Assembly (NCBI GenBank): GCA_026982025.1
Contig: JALSHX010000268.1
Coordinates: 1-8,314, forward strand
DNA: 8,314 bases
From: Aquificaceae bacterium
GTDB lineage: Bacteria > Aquificota > Aquificia > Aquificales > Aquificaceae
Direction: 5' to 3'
This document shows, in pieces, positions 1-6,767 of the stretch. Position 1 is the stretch's first letter. Each line of letters opens with the position of its first letter. The translations under genes were made by a program, and so were the position numbers. The notes beneath the pieces are model-generated. The model was not told where the DNA came from, ran no database searches, and saw only the letters and a list, made by a program, of their open reading frames with translations.

Positions 1-1758
1 CCAGAACTTGCCCTCACAGTCTCTTGGAAACTCGGAGACACCTATGCTTACCGTCTTCTTTATAACTCCGCCGGAAAACTCAATGACCTTGTGCTCAACG
101 TTCCTCCTTATTTTTTCGGCAACCTTCTTTGCCTGACCCTCCTTTACATCCACCAGAAGGACGAGGATCTCCTCACCGCCGAACCGCACCACATAATCCG
201 CCTCCCGGACGGAGTTTCTGATGACATTGGCGATCTCCCTTAGAACCCTGTCTCCCACATCGTGGCCGTACTTGTCGTTTATCTGCTTGAAGAAGTCAAT
301 ATCAACCATTAAAACTCCCAGAAGGGAGTTTCTTCTTCTAACCTGAGCAGCAAGTTTATCACCTATCTCCTCAAGAAACCTTCTGTTATAGAGACCCGTT
401 AACTGGTCAATGTATGACTGCTGTTGCAGAAGCTCCATGAGGCTTTTGGATTCCAGAACGGGCGAGGCTTCCTGAAGGTATCCCTTGATGTAGGGAATTA
501 TCATCCTCACGAACATGTCCATCTCCGATTCGTAAACTATCTGAATCACATTCCCCACCTTTCCGCCCACATTTACCGGAATGCAGTAGTACTGTATTCC
601 TTTGGAAGCACAAAGCTCGTTAAAGGCAAACCTCGGACAAATACAGGGAAACTCCGAGGAATCAACATCTTCTCCCGTCCTTTTTGCCCTGCACTCGTTG
701 GCGTTCTCAAGGATTATGTCCGCGCACCACATATCCTCACCGTGCACGGTGACCTTTCTCATGCTGTTCCTTCTTTCATCCACCTCGTATATGGAAAACT
801 TGTCAATGCTCATGTAATCCGAAAGTATGGTCTCTATCCTTTCGTATATCTCATCCTTCCTGACATCCTGCTCAATGGTTCTCTTGAAGTTGGAAATCTT
901 TACGAGCTCCTCAACGATCTTTTCCGTATCTTTGAGTGCGTTCTCCGTTTCAAGGACGTTGTATCCTATGAGCTGTGATACCTTCTCCCTGACGCTTGAG
1001 AGAGTATTGTCAAGGGTTTCGCCAACATTGTTCAGAACATCCGCAAGCTCCCCCGCCTCATCGTGAATTGATGACTCAACCCTCTCCTTAAAGTCTCCCT
1101 CCTTGAACCTGTTGAGTACGGTCTTCATGTTTGTGAAGAGCCTTCTGTAAGGCTCAAAGTGTCTAACGGTGATAAAGAAAAGTAAAGCAAAGAGTCCCCC
1201 CGCAAAGAGACCGTAAATACCGAGCATGACAAAGCCTTCGTTTCTTTTTTTGGTAAGGTCAATGGAAAGGCTGATTGCCCCCAGAACCTCTCCCTCTTTT
1301 GCCCTGTGGCACTGCATACAGTTGATTCTTCCCGAAGATGATGCTTTATAGGGAATTACGAGCTCGTAAACAACTTTGTCCTTGCTTTCAAGAATCCTAT
1401 CTCTTATTACACCGAGTTCAAGGACCTCCCTCTCAATCTCCTTTATCGGCTGTTCAATACCCTTTCCCCTTCCGAACTGTTCATTTACGGACCTGCCCCT
1501 TATAACCCTGAGGGTCTCAATACCGTGAGTCCTTCTGATCTGATCAAGGAATATATCCCTCTTGTCAATTACTCCCATGACCATATAGGATGTCAAAGAA
1601 CTCTTCACTATTTCCGCAATTGCCATTGCGTTTTCCTTGGAGCTGTCAATGGTGCTCTTTCTGAAAAAGAGAGCAACTATGGCAAGGGTGATAACGAGGA
1701 AAAGGAGAAGGATAACACTGCTCTTGAGAATAAGTCTGCCCCGCATACCCCTGAGCAT
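1..1758 (-). CDS. Membrane diguanylate cyclase (GGDEF) with CxxCH haem c sensor region; C-terminus cut by window edge
   Basis: Predicted inner-membrane enzyme making cyclic di-GMP from two GTP. I read 586 residues without a stop; only the last part of the GGDEF domain is missing. Seen in order: TM helix about 14-33; an extracytoplasmic region of about 140 residues containing C147-M-Q-C150-H151, a haem c attachment motif, followed by GAISLSIDL; TM helix about 175-198; a HAMP-like and helical linker about 200-300; a Cys-rich GAF-like region about 300-425 with C345, C356, C372, C374, C383 and C392; then GGDEF from about 450, with DQLTGLYNRR (451-460), DIDFFKQIND, an RxxD inhibitory I-site (518-521) and active-site GGEEI (527-531). 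The last is the GGEEF type with Ile in the final position and should be active. ATG at 1758 is preceded by an in-frame TAA; ATG at 1746 is an alternative start. It lies 34 bases after resB, probably in the same operon. The enzyme call is firm. Haem binding is inferred from the motif, and the signal sensed (redox state, NO or O2) is unknown. Confidence 0.93.
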   Translation of the reverse strand, partial: MLRGMRGRLILKSSVILLLFLVITLAIVALFFRKSTIDSSKENAMAIAEIVKSSLTSYMVMGVIDKRDIFLDQIRRTHGIETLRVIRGRSVNEQFGRGKGIEQPIKEIEREVLELGVIRDRILESKDKVVYELVIPYKASSSGRINCMQCHRAKEGEVLGAISLSIDLTKKRNEGFVMLGIYGLFAGGLFALLFFITVRHFEPYRRLFTNMKTVLNRFKEGDFKERVESSIHDEAGELADVLNNVGETLDNTLSSVREKVSQLIGYNVLETENALKDTEKIVEELVKISNFKRTIEQDVRKDEIYERIETILSDYMSIDKFSIYEVDERRNSMRKVTVHGEDMWCADIILENANECRAKRTGEDVDSSEFPCICPRFAFNELCASKGIQYYCIPVNVGGKVGNVIQIVYESEMDMFVRMIIPYIKGYLQEASPVLESKSLMELLQQQSYIDQLTGLYNRRFLEEIGDKLAAQVRRRNSLLGVLMVDIDFFKQINDKYGHDVGDRVLREIANVIRNSVREADYVVRFGGEEILVLLVDVKEGQAKKVAEKIRRNVEHKVIEFSGGVIKKTVSIGVSEFPRDCEGKFW

Positions 1759-1792
1759 ACCTATTCTTTATTTCGGATTTTTTAAGGGTTTA

Positions 1793-3415
1793 TTAACCTT
1801 TGGCTGAACCGAGATCCTTCAGTAACGACTTTCTGAATTCTTCCTTAAATTTGTGTGAGTAAATTGCTATCCTTGCTTCATCGCCCTCTATCCTGACCCA
1901 CACCTTCCTGTGAACCGTGTAGAAGGCGAGAATCATTCCCAGTACCAGCAGTGCAGACCCGAACCAGATTATGTTTGTCCCCGGATGGAAGGAAACCTGA
2001 AAGCCGGAGTAAAACTGAGGGACAAAGCCGTCCATGAAGAAAACATAGGGAAAGTCCTCAAGGTTCTCTCCGAGCTCGGAATAAACGAAAGCGGTAAGCT
2101 GAGGGTCAAAGACGACGGGAACATTGTAATCTTTCCTGTCTTTAAGAACTTTCAGGACCACCGCAGGTGCAAGCTCTCCGTCAAATCCCGCATCCGGATT
2201 AAAGATGTTCAGCATCACCCTGTCAACGGAGATCAGCATGTCTCTGAACTCCGTGACCTCACCGCTCCTGACCCTGATTCGTCCCACTATGGCTTTCTCC
2301 GGGTCCTTGCCTGCAAGGTCTTTATCAACAACCACAAGACCCATGTCCTTAACCCCTCCCGTCAGCCCGTATGAAGCCTGAAAGATCCTGTAGCTCCTGA
2401 AAATAAAAGGTTCGTTAACCTCAACGGGTCCCTCAGCCACCTTCTTACCGCTGTTGATAATTTCTATCCGGCTCCTGTAAGAGGCTACCGCCTGACCGAA
2501 CTCTTCCTTTACCTTCTTGCCCTTTTCCCTTGCCTCTTCCTCATAGGTAATTATCCTGAACTCCTTAAGATGGACCGCAAAGGGAAGCTTAACGGGCCTG
2601 TCCTGAGGACCAACGAGCATAACATCTTCTGTTGAGCCCTCAGGAACGGGAAGAAACCCTCTGATGCCTATCAGGAGGTCAATGAGCGCACCGAGCATTA
2701 TTATGAGCAGGGAAATGTGAACCACATACACACCGAGCCTTGAGTACCTTCCCTTCTCCGCAAAGAGATAAACTTTACCTCCTTCCTCTTCCTTGAAAAC
2801 TTTAAAACCTCGCTTTGCGAGGTAGGTGATTATTTCATCGGGAGAATTCACCCTAACGGAAACTGGCTTGAGGTTCTTCTCCGTTCTCTCGTCAAGCTTG
2901 AGGATTCTCTCCGAGCCGAAAGTTTGCTTCCAGATCCTTGGAAGTCTCTTTATGGAGCAAACGATCAGGTTAACCGCAAGAAGCACTATCAGGCTTATGT
3001 AGTACCACGAGTGGAAAACGTCGGTAAGCCAGAGTTTCCAGAACCACACGGCTTTTGTTGGTCCGAAGCGGTCAAGGTAGGTTTCAAAGGGCTGGAGCTG
3101 TTGAATGTATGTTGAGCCGAGCATTGAGAAGATACCCAGAAGGAGCATGATAAAAATGGCAAGCTTAAGGGAGGAGAAAAAGTCATAAAAAAATCCCCAG
3201 ATATTTCCGTGCTTGCGGTAGTCCTTTACAAGGTCTTTTATTCCTTTAATCAAAATAGCAGTCAGGCTTGATAGAAGGTTCAATCCCGTGAGGGTTAACA
3301 GGATCCAGTAGATGATGCCGGGTTCGTCTGCATGAAATAGTCCGTAGATTACAACACCAGAAAAAAGTATCAGGGAAACGACGAAGTAGCCGAAGGAGTT
3401 TAGCAAAGCAGTCAT
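1793..3415 (-). CDS. resB: ResB/Ccs1-family cytochrome c biogenesis membrane protein (System II)
   Basis: System II cytochrome c maturation protein. In this family ResB (Ccs1/CcsB) works with ResC (CcsA) to export haem and attach it to CxxCH motifs of apocytochromes outside the membrane. The 540 residues give six likely TM helices: about 8-28, 34-56, 83-103, 136-155, 228-250 and 482-500. A large extracytoplasmic domain lies between the last two. Family features visible are the SSLKLAIFIMLLLGIFSMLGS helix region, H135-S-W before TM4, H233 at the start of TM5 (RLGVYVVHISLLIIMLGAL region), and H502 just after the last TM in FYTVHRKVWV. Histidines at these places are the ones linked to haem handling in the family. 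The first two helices look like an addition to the usual four-helix ResB core. ATG at 3415 lies 7 bases after the upstream SpoVG-like gene, with only a weak ribosome site. No ccsA/resC partner is in the window, so it must be elsewhere. Confidence 0.9.
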   Translation of the reverse strand: MTALLNSFGYFVVSLILFSGVVIYGLFHADEPGIIYWILLTLTGLNLLSSLTAILIKGIKDLVKDYRKHGNIWGFFYDFFSSLKLAIFIMLLLGIFSMLGSTYIQQLQPFETYLDRFGPTKAVWFWKLWLTDVFHSWYYISLIVLLAVNLIVCSIKRLPRIWKQTFGSERILKLDERTEKNLKPVSVRVNSPDEIITYLAKRGFKVFKEEEGGKVYLFAEKGRYSRLGVYVVHISLLIIMLGALIDLLIGIRGFLPVPEGSTEDVMLVGPQDRPVKLPFAVHLKEFRIITYEEEAREKGKKVKEEFGQAVASYRSRIEIINSGKKVAEGPVEVNEPFIFRSYRIFQASYGLTGGVKDMGLVVVDKDLAGKDPEKAIVGRIRVRSGEVTEFRDMLISVDRVMLNIFNPDAGFDGELAPAVVLKVLKDRKDYNVPVVFDPQLTAFVYSELGENLEDFPYVFFMDGFVPQFYSGFQVSFHPGTNIIWFGSALLVLGMILAFYTVHRKVWVRIEGDEARIAIYSHKFKEEFRKSLLKDLGSAKG

Positions 3416-3422
3416 AATAACT

Positions 3423-3698
3423 TCAGGATATTTTATACCTTTCCCTGTAAAAGTCCACGACCTTTCTCCTGATTTCAGACATAAGGTCCTTTGAGATTAT
3501 CTCCACAGGCTCGAAAACTCTATCAGCCCTGAAAACGTCGGGCATCTGGACATAGTATCCGCCGTGCCTGTTTTTCATTAGCTTGACGGACCTTATAATC
3601 AGAAGGTCGCCTATACGAACATCTGCGTAGCCTACAAGCCCACCTCTTCTTCCCGGAAGCTCAAAGGGATAGAACTTCAGAACCTCTACCTCAATCAT
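3423..3698 (-). CDS. SpoVG-like small protein (putative RNA/nucleic-acid-binding regulator)
   Basis: A 91-residue soluble protein that resembles the SpoVG family. In that family residues of the type 'I.d.rvi....G.fV.MPs......f.di..p.......i...V...Y' are conserved. Here the matching stretch runs from about residue 21 to 88: GYADVRIGDLLIIRSVKLM, then GGYYVQMPD (46-54), FEPVEIISKDL (62-72), and a C-terminal helix ending VVDFYRERY. SpoVG was named for spore septation in Bacillus but is known as a nucleic-acid-binding regulator in non-sporulating bacteria too. The N-terminal 10-20 residues (FYPFELPGRRGG) differ from typical SpoVG. I matched this by eye, so the family call is moderate. It heads a probable operon with resB and the diguanylate cyclase, and starts 24 bases from the divergent ftsY. 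No Shine-Dalgarno is seen before its ATG. Confidence 0.6.
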   Translation of the reverse strand: MIEVEVLKFYPFELPGRRGGLVGYADVRIGDLLIIRSVKLMKNRHGGYYVQMPDVFRADRVFEPVEIISKDLMSEIRRKVVDFYRERYKIS

Positions 3699-3722
3699 CC
3701 AAGTTTTAGGATAATACTTACG
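3699..3722. promoter_or_regulatory. 24-base divergent start region between the SpoVG-like gene and ftsY
   Basis: Only 24 bases separate the two divergent ATGs. On the plus strand GATAAT (3710-3715) resembles a -10 box placed so that transcription would begin at or next to the ftsY ATG at 3723. On the minus strand TATTAT (3716-3711) resembles a -10 box about 12 bases before the SpoVG-like ATG. The two boxes overlap. I see no convincing -35 for either. For ftsY there is an AGGA at 3708-3711, 11 bases before the start, which is a weak ribosome site at best; the minus-strand gene has none. Promoter assignment is an inference. Confidence 0.35.
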
Positions 3723-5099
3723 ATGATATTCTTCAAAAGGTCCGAAACAGAAAAGAGAGCAAAAAAAGGTGATAAGAGCGCAATCCTTGAGCTAATCAGA
3801 AAAGGGAAAAAGGACCTTGCGAGGAAGCTCCTTGAAAACTACGAGGAAAACGAGGATCTGAGAAAGGTTCTCTTTGACCTTTACTATGAGGAGGATAATT
3901 ACCTTCAGGCTTACAGACTTCTTGAAAAGTACGGGGGAGAGCTCGGAACAGCAAGGAAGCGGGCTGAAGTTTACGAGAGGGTCGGAAACCACGCTCTTGC
4001 CCTTGAGGAATACCTGAAGGTCGGAGACTGGGAAAGTATTAGCAAAGCGGGAAACATTTGCAGGCTTACCGGTAACTACCAAAAAGCCCTTGAGCTTCTC
4101 CGGAGAGCCCTTTCAATAGCACCTCCGTCAGCAAGGCAACCGATTGAGGAGAAAATAGAAGAGGTCAGGGAACGTCTGGGTCTTGAGGAAAAGAAGAAGG
4201 AGTCCCTCCTTGAAAAGTTCAGGAAGGGATTGACCAAGACGAGAGAAGCGGTTGAGCTGGGAGTTCTTTTCAAAGGGAGAAAAGTTGATGAAGAGCTTTT
4301 TGACGAACTTGAAGAGGTCCTGGTCAGGGCTGATGTTGGAGTTAAAACATCCCTCTCTATAGTTGAGGACCTTAAGAAAACCGCAGTAAGGAAAAACATC
4401 AGGGTTTCGGACGACCTCAAAGAAGAAACAAAGAGGATTCTGAAGGGAATCCTTAAGGGTTCTGAGGGCAAGCTCAACCTTCAAGGGAAACCTTCGGTTC
4501 TTCTAGTCCTTGGAGTAAACGGATCGGGAAAAACGACAACGATAGGCAAAATAGCAAAACGGCTTACAGATCAGGGCAAAAAGGTTCTCCTTGTAGCGGG
4601 CGATACTTTCAGAGCAGCTGCCGTTGAACAGCTTGAAGCCTGGAGCTCAAGGGCAGGAACCTCCATCGTAAAAAAGGAGGAAGGATCTGACCCGGCTTCA
4701 GTCGTTTACGAGGGAATCAGCAGAGCTGTTGAGGAAGGTTACGACACAGTTATAGTTGATACAGCAGGAAGGCTACACACCAAAGAACCTCTCATTAATG
4801 AACTGCGAAAGATAAAAAAAGTGGTTCAAAAGCTTCTTCCCCAGCAGCCCTCGGAGGTGCTTCTGGTCCTTGACTCAACGATAGGACAAAATTCCATTCA
4901 GCAGGCAAAAATTTTTAAGGAGGCTCTTGACATCACCGGAATTGCCATCACAAAGCTGGACGGCAGTGCCAAGGGCGGGTCCCTGATAGCCATCTGGAAG
5001 GAACTGCGAATACCTATCAAGCTCGTCGGCGTGGGTGAGGGAATTTACGACCTTGAGGACTTCAAAGCGGAGGAATACGTGGAAGCTCTCGTTGAGTGA
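3723..5099 (+). CDS. ftsY: Signal recognition particle receptor FtsY with TPR-like N-terminal domain
   Basis: SRP receptor GTPase; it binds the Ffh-ribosome complex and delivers nascent membrane proteins to the translocon at the inner membrane. The 458 residues have a complete NG domain from about 158: the amphipathic helix SLLEKFRKGLTKTREAVE, the N-domain four-helix bundle to about 250, then G1 GVNGSGKTTT (264-273), G2 DTFRAAAVEQL (294-304), G3 DTAGR (346-350), LDSTIGQN (383-390), G4 TKLD (410-413) and G5 GVGEG (436-440). TIGK after the P-loop and DTAGR favour FtsY over Ffh; there is also no C-terminal M domain. Residues about 17-155 are not the acidic A domain of E. coli FtsY but short helical pairs resembling TPR repeats, for example YLQAYRLLEKYG (60-71), ALALEEYLKVGDW (91-103) and GNYQKALELLRRALSIAP (117-134). 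ATG at 3723 is the only sensible start. It leads an operon with the downstream membrane protease. Confidence 0.96.
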   Translation: MIFFKRSETEKRAKKGDKSAILELIRKGKKDLARKLLENYEENEDLRKVLFDLYYEEDNYLQAYRLLEKYGGELGTARKRAEVYERVGNHALALEEYLKVGDWESISKAGNICRLTGNYQKALELLRRALSIAPPSARQPIEEKIEEVRERLGLEEKKKESLLEKFRKGLTKTREAVELGVLFKGRKVDEELFDELEEVLVRADVGVKTSLSIVEDLKKTAVRKNIRVSDDLKEETKRILKGILKGSEGKLNLQGKPSVLLVLGVNGSGKTTTIGKIAKRLTDQGKKVLLVAGDTFRAAAVEQLEAWSSRAGTSIVKKEEGSDPASVVYEGISRAVEEGYDTVIVDTAGRLHTKEPLINELRKIKKVVQKLLPQQPSEVLLVLDSTIGQNSIQQAKIFKEALDITGIAITKLDGSAKGGSLIAIWKELRIPIKLVGVGEGIYDLEDFKAEEYVEALVE

Positions 5100-5106
5100 A
5101 AACATC

Positions 5107-5116
5107 AAGGAGGTGA
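5107..5116 (+). promoter_or_regulatory. Strong Shine-Dalgarno for the SDH-family protease
   Basis: AAGGAGGTGA is a near-perfect match to the anti-Shine-Dalgarno end of 16S rRNA, with GGAGG 9 bases before ATG 5123. It fixes the start of the protease gene. It contrasts with the weak or missing sites before ftsY and the SpoVG-like gene. It sits in the 23-base gap after ftsY, where no terminator is seen, supporting co-transcription. Confidence 0.85.
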
Positions 5117-5122
5117 GAGGCA

Positions 5123-5995
5123 ATGCCCGGAGATCCCTTCTCATACTTTTTTAATCTGATCTGGTTCCTCTTTATATTCTTCGTGGTCCTGAACCCCTGG
5201 CTCAAGAAGATGGGACTCCAGAGGGCAAGGGAATCTGCCATAAAGGCAATAGAGGACAAGAGAAATTCCCGCGTTATTACCATGATACACAGGCAGGAGG
5301 CAATGGGATTTCTCGGGATTCCCATATTCAGGTTCATAAACATTGAGGATTCAGAAAGGGTGCTTAGAGCAATAAGGATGACTCCCGACAACATGCCCAT
5401 TGACCTGATAATCCACACACCGGGAGGTCTCGCTCTCGCCGCAACGCAAATCGCCAATGCCCTTGCAAGACACAGGGCACCGGTGAGAGTGATTATTCCT
5501 CACTACGCTATGTCAGGGGGGACACTTATTGCCCTTTCTGCGGATGAGATAATCATGGATGAGAACGCAGTTCTGGGTCCCGTTGATCCCCAGATCGGGC
5601 ATATGCCCGCAGCTTCTATTCTGAAGGTGCTTGAGCAAAAAGATGTGAAGGATGTGGATGATCAGACACTGATCCTTGCGGACGTTTCAAAGAAGGCGAT
5701 AAATCAAATGAAAGAGTACCTACTGTGGCTTCTTACAACTAAAGGAATGGATAGGGACCAGGCTCAGACAATCGCCGAAGAACTTGCAGTTGGAAAGTTC
5801 ACTCACGACTATCCCTTAACCGTGAATTACCTCAGAAGCCTTGGTTTAAAAGTAAACACAGACGTTCCCCAGGAAGTTTACGACCTAATGGACCTCTACG
5901 ACCAGCCCGTGGGAACACAACCTCCTTCAGTTCAGTACATACCCGTACCTTACAGACATCCTCGGGGTGCAGATCATGGGCATGTTAAGAAGTAG
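5123..5995 (+). CDS. Membrane-anchored ClpP-fold serine protease, SDH/SppA-like family
   Basis: A 290-residue protein of the 'serine dehydrogenase proteinase' family, relatives of signal peptide peptidase SppA and ClpP. One TM helix (about 7-24) anchors it at the N-terminus. Family features are HTPGG (98-102), which would form the oxyanion region; VIIPHYAMSGGTLIALSADEI (124-143) with probable nucleophile S131; and ENAVLGPVDPQIG (147-159). An Asp/Lys-rich linker and a helical section about 185-245 follow, then a Pro-rich, His-containing tail. The general base (Lys or His) cannot be assigned by eye. The likely role is degradation of membrane proteins or leftover signal peptides, an inference from relatives. 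It follows ftsY by 23 bases with a strong ribosome site, which fits a link between membrane targeting and membrane quality control. Its last 11 bases overlap the 3' end of the convergent fetB gene. Confidence 0.88.
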   Translation: MPGDPFSYFFNLIWFLFIFFVVLNPWLKKMGLQRARESAIKAIEDKRNSRVITMIHRQEAMGFLGIPIFRFINIEDSERVLRAIRMTPDNMPIDLIIHTPGGLALAATQIANALARHRAPVRVIIPHYAMSGGTLIALSADEIIMDENAVLGPVDPQIGHMPAASILKVLEQKDVKDVDDQTLILADVSKKAINQMKEYLLWLLTTKGMDRDQAQTIAEELAVGKFTHDYPLTVNYLRSLGLKVNTDVPQEVYDLMDLYDQPVGTQPPSVQYIPVPYRHPRGADHGHVKK

Positions 5996-6719
5996 ATAGA
6001 GCAAAGGCACTCCTGTAATTTAGGTAAAGCATAAGGATTGAACCAACGAGTCCAGCAAAGACGAGGGCGTAGAGTATTACTATCTGAAGAAAAATTGCGT
6101 GCATGGGATCTGCTCCTGCCATAAGCATTCCGACCGCAACTCCCGGGATGTGAACGAGTCCCGCCGCTTTCATAAAGTTGATCTTCGGAATCAGGGAAGT
6201 TCTGAGGCTGTCCCTGAAAGCTTCGTCCATGGCTCCCCTAAGCGTCTCTCCGAGTGCCACCTTTGCTTCAATTTCCTCATACCTTCCCCTCACCTCTCCA
6301 AGAAACCTGTCAAAGGCAAGGGATATTGAGTTGAGGGTATTACCGACTATGAGACCTCCGAATGGGATGAGCTGATGGGCAGAAGGCTTGAGAATTCCCG
6401 CCAGAAGAAGGAGAATAATTGATAGAAAGGCGGTCACTGTGATTGAAACAAAGGAGGTTAAAAGAACCGTCCTCAGTCTAATCCTCTCGTAGGCAATAAA
6501 TGAAGAAACCACACTCATAAAAAGAATGACGAGGAAAATTCCGCTCAGGCTCTCTATCCTCAACAGGTACCTGAGAAGATAACCCAGAGCGATCAGTTGG
6601 ATAACGGTCCTTACCGATGAGAAAAATATTTCCCTTCCGTTTCCGAGATTTTGAAACCTCGCAAGGATGAGGGAAAGGATTATCAAAAGATACGAAAGGA
6701 TATAAACCTTGTCTTCCAT
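5985..6719 (-). CDS. fetB: FetB/UPF0014-family ABC transporter permease
   Basis: Integral membrane permease of the FetB (YbbM, UPF0014) family. E. coli FetB with the ATPase FetA exports iron and protects against peroxide stress; the substrate here is an inference. With the chosen start the protein has 244 residues, close to the roughly 260 of E. coli. About six to seven TM helices are seen: 4-20, 33-54, 57-77, 87-110, about 116-135, about 183-200 and 207-233. The family signature is clear: LIPFGGLIVGNTLNS (117-131), EEIEAKVALGETLRGA (148-163), SLIPKINFMKAAGLVHIPG (175-193) and GMLMAGADPMHAI (197-209). I chose ATG 6719 (MEDKVYIL). ATG 6740 is possible, and an in-frame ATG at 6797 would add 26 residues that overlap thrC and look non-native. 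No FetA ATPase gene is next to it. Its 3' end overlaps the protease gene, and its 5' end is divergent from thrC. Confidence 0.9.
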   Translation of the reverse strand: MEDKVYILSYLLIILSLILARFQNLGNGREIFFSSVRTVIQLIALGYLLRYLLRIESLSGIFLVILFMSVVSSFIAYERIRLRTVLLTSFVSITVTAFLSIILLLLAGILKPSAHQLIPFGGLIVGNTLNSISLAFDRFLGEVRGRYEEIEAKVALGETLRGAMDEAFRDSLRTSLIPKINFMKAAGLVHIPGVAVGMLMAGADPMHAIFLQIVILYALVFAGLVGSILMLYLNYRSAFALSTS

Positions 6720-6767
6720 GGACTTATTATTTTCCAACATTTCAAGGTTATAATTAAGGTCTGTGTT
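6720..6767. promoter_or_regulatory. 48-base divergent intergenic region fetB / thrC with TATAAT box
   Basis: This gap must serve both genes. On the plus strand TATAAT (6749-6754) is a perfect -10 consensus, and AAGGT (6756-6760) is a moderate Shine-Dalgarno 8 bases before the thrC ATG at 6768. The two are too close for both to act on the same transcript start: a start set by this box would fall near 6761, after the AAGGT. So either the box is not used or the message is near-leaderless. No clear -35 is seen. For fetB on the minus strand I see only AT-rich sequence and no good ribosome site. Confidence 0.4.

Noticed and set aside
424..978. 184-codon open frame on the plus strand
   Set aside because: It is antisense to the diguanylate cyclase, whose translation is clearly real. 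The product has no recognisable domain.
1775..1800. Small inverted repeat (GGTT-AATA-AACC) between resB and the diguanylate cyclase, near an A/T run
   Set aside because: The stem is only 4 bp, too weak for a terminator, and the genes on both sides look co-transcribed.
1910..2374. 154-codon open frame on the plus strand
   Set aside because: Antisense to resB; low-complexity, unlike any family I know.
4076..4484. Two overlapping minus-strand open frames of 118-133 codons
   Set aside because: Antisense shadows of ftsY, rich in Ser/Leu/Phe as expected from the reverse of Lys/Glu/Arg codons.
6651..6767. N-terminal extension of threonine synthase
   Set aside because: These 39 codons overlap the start of fetB, and the family homology starts at MGCWQG from 6768.
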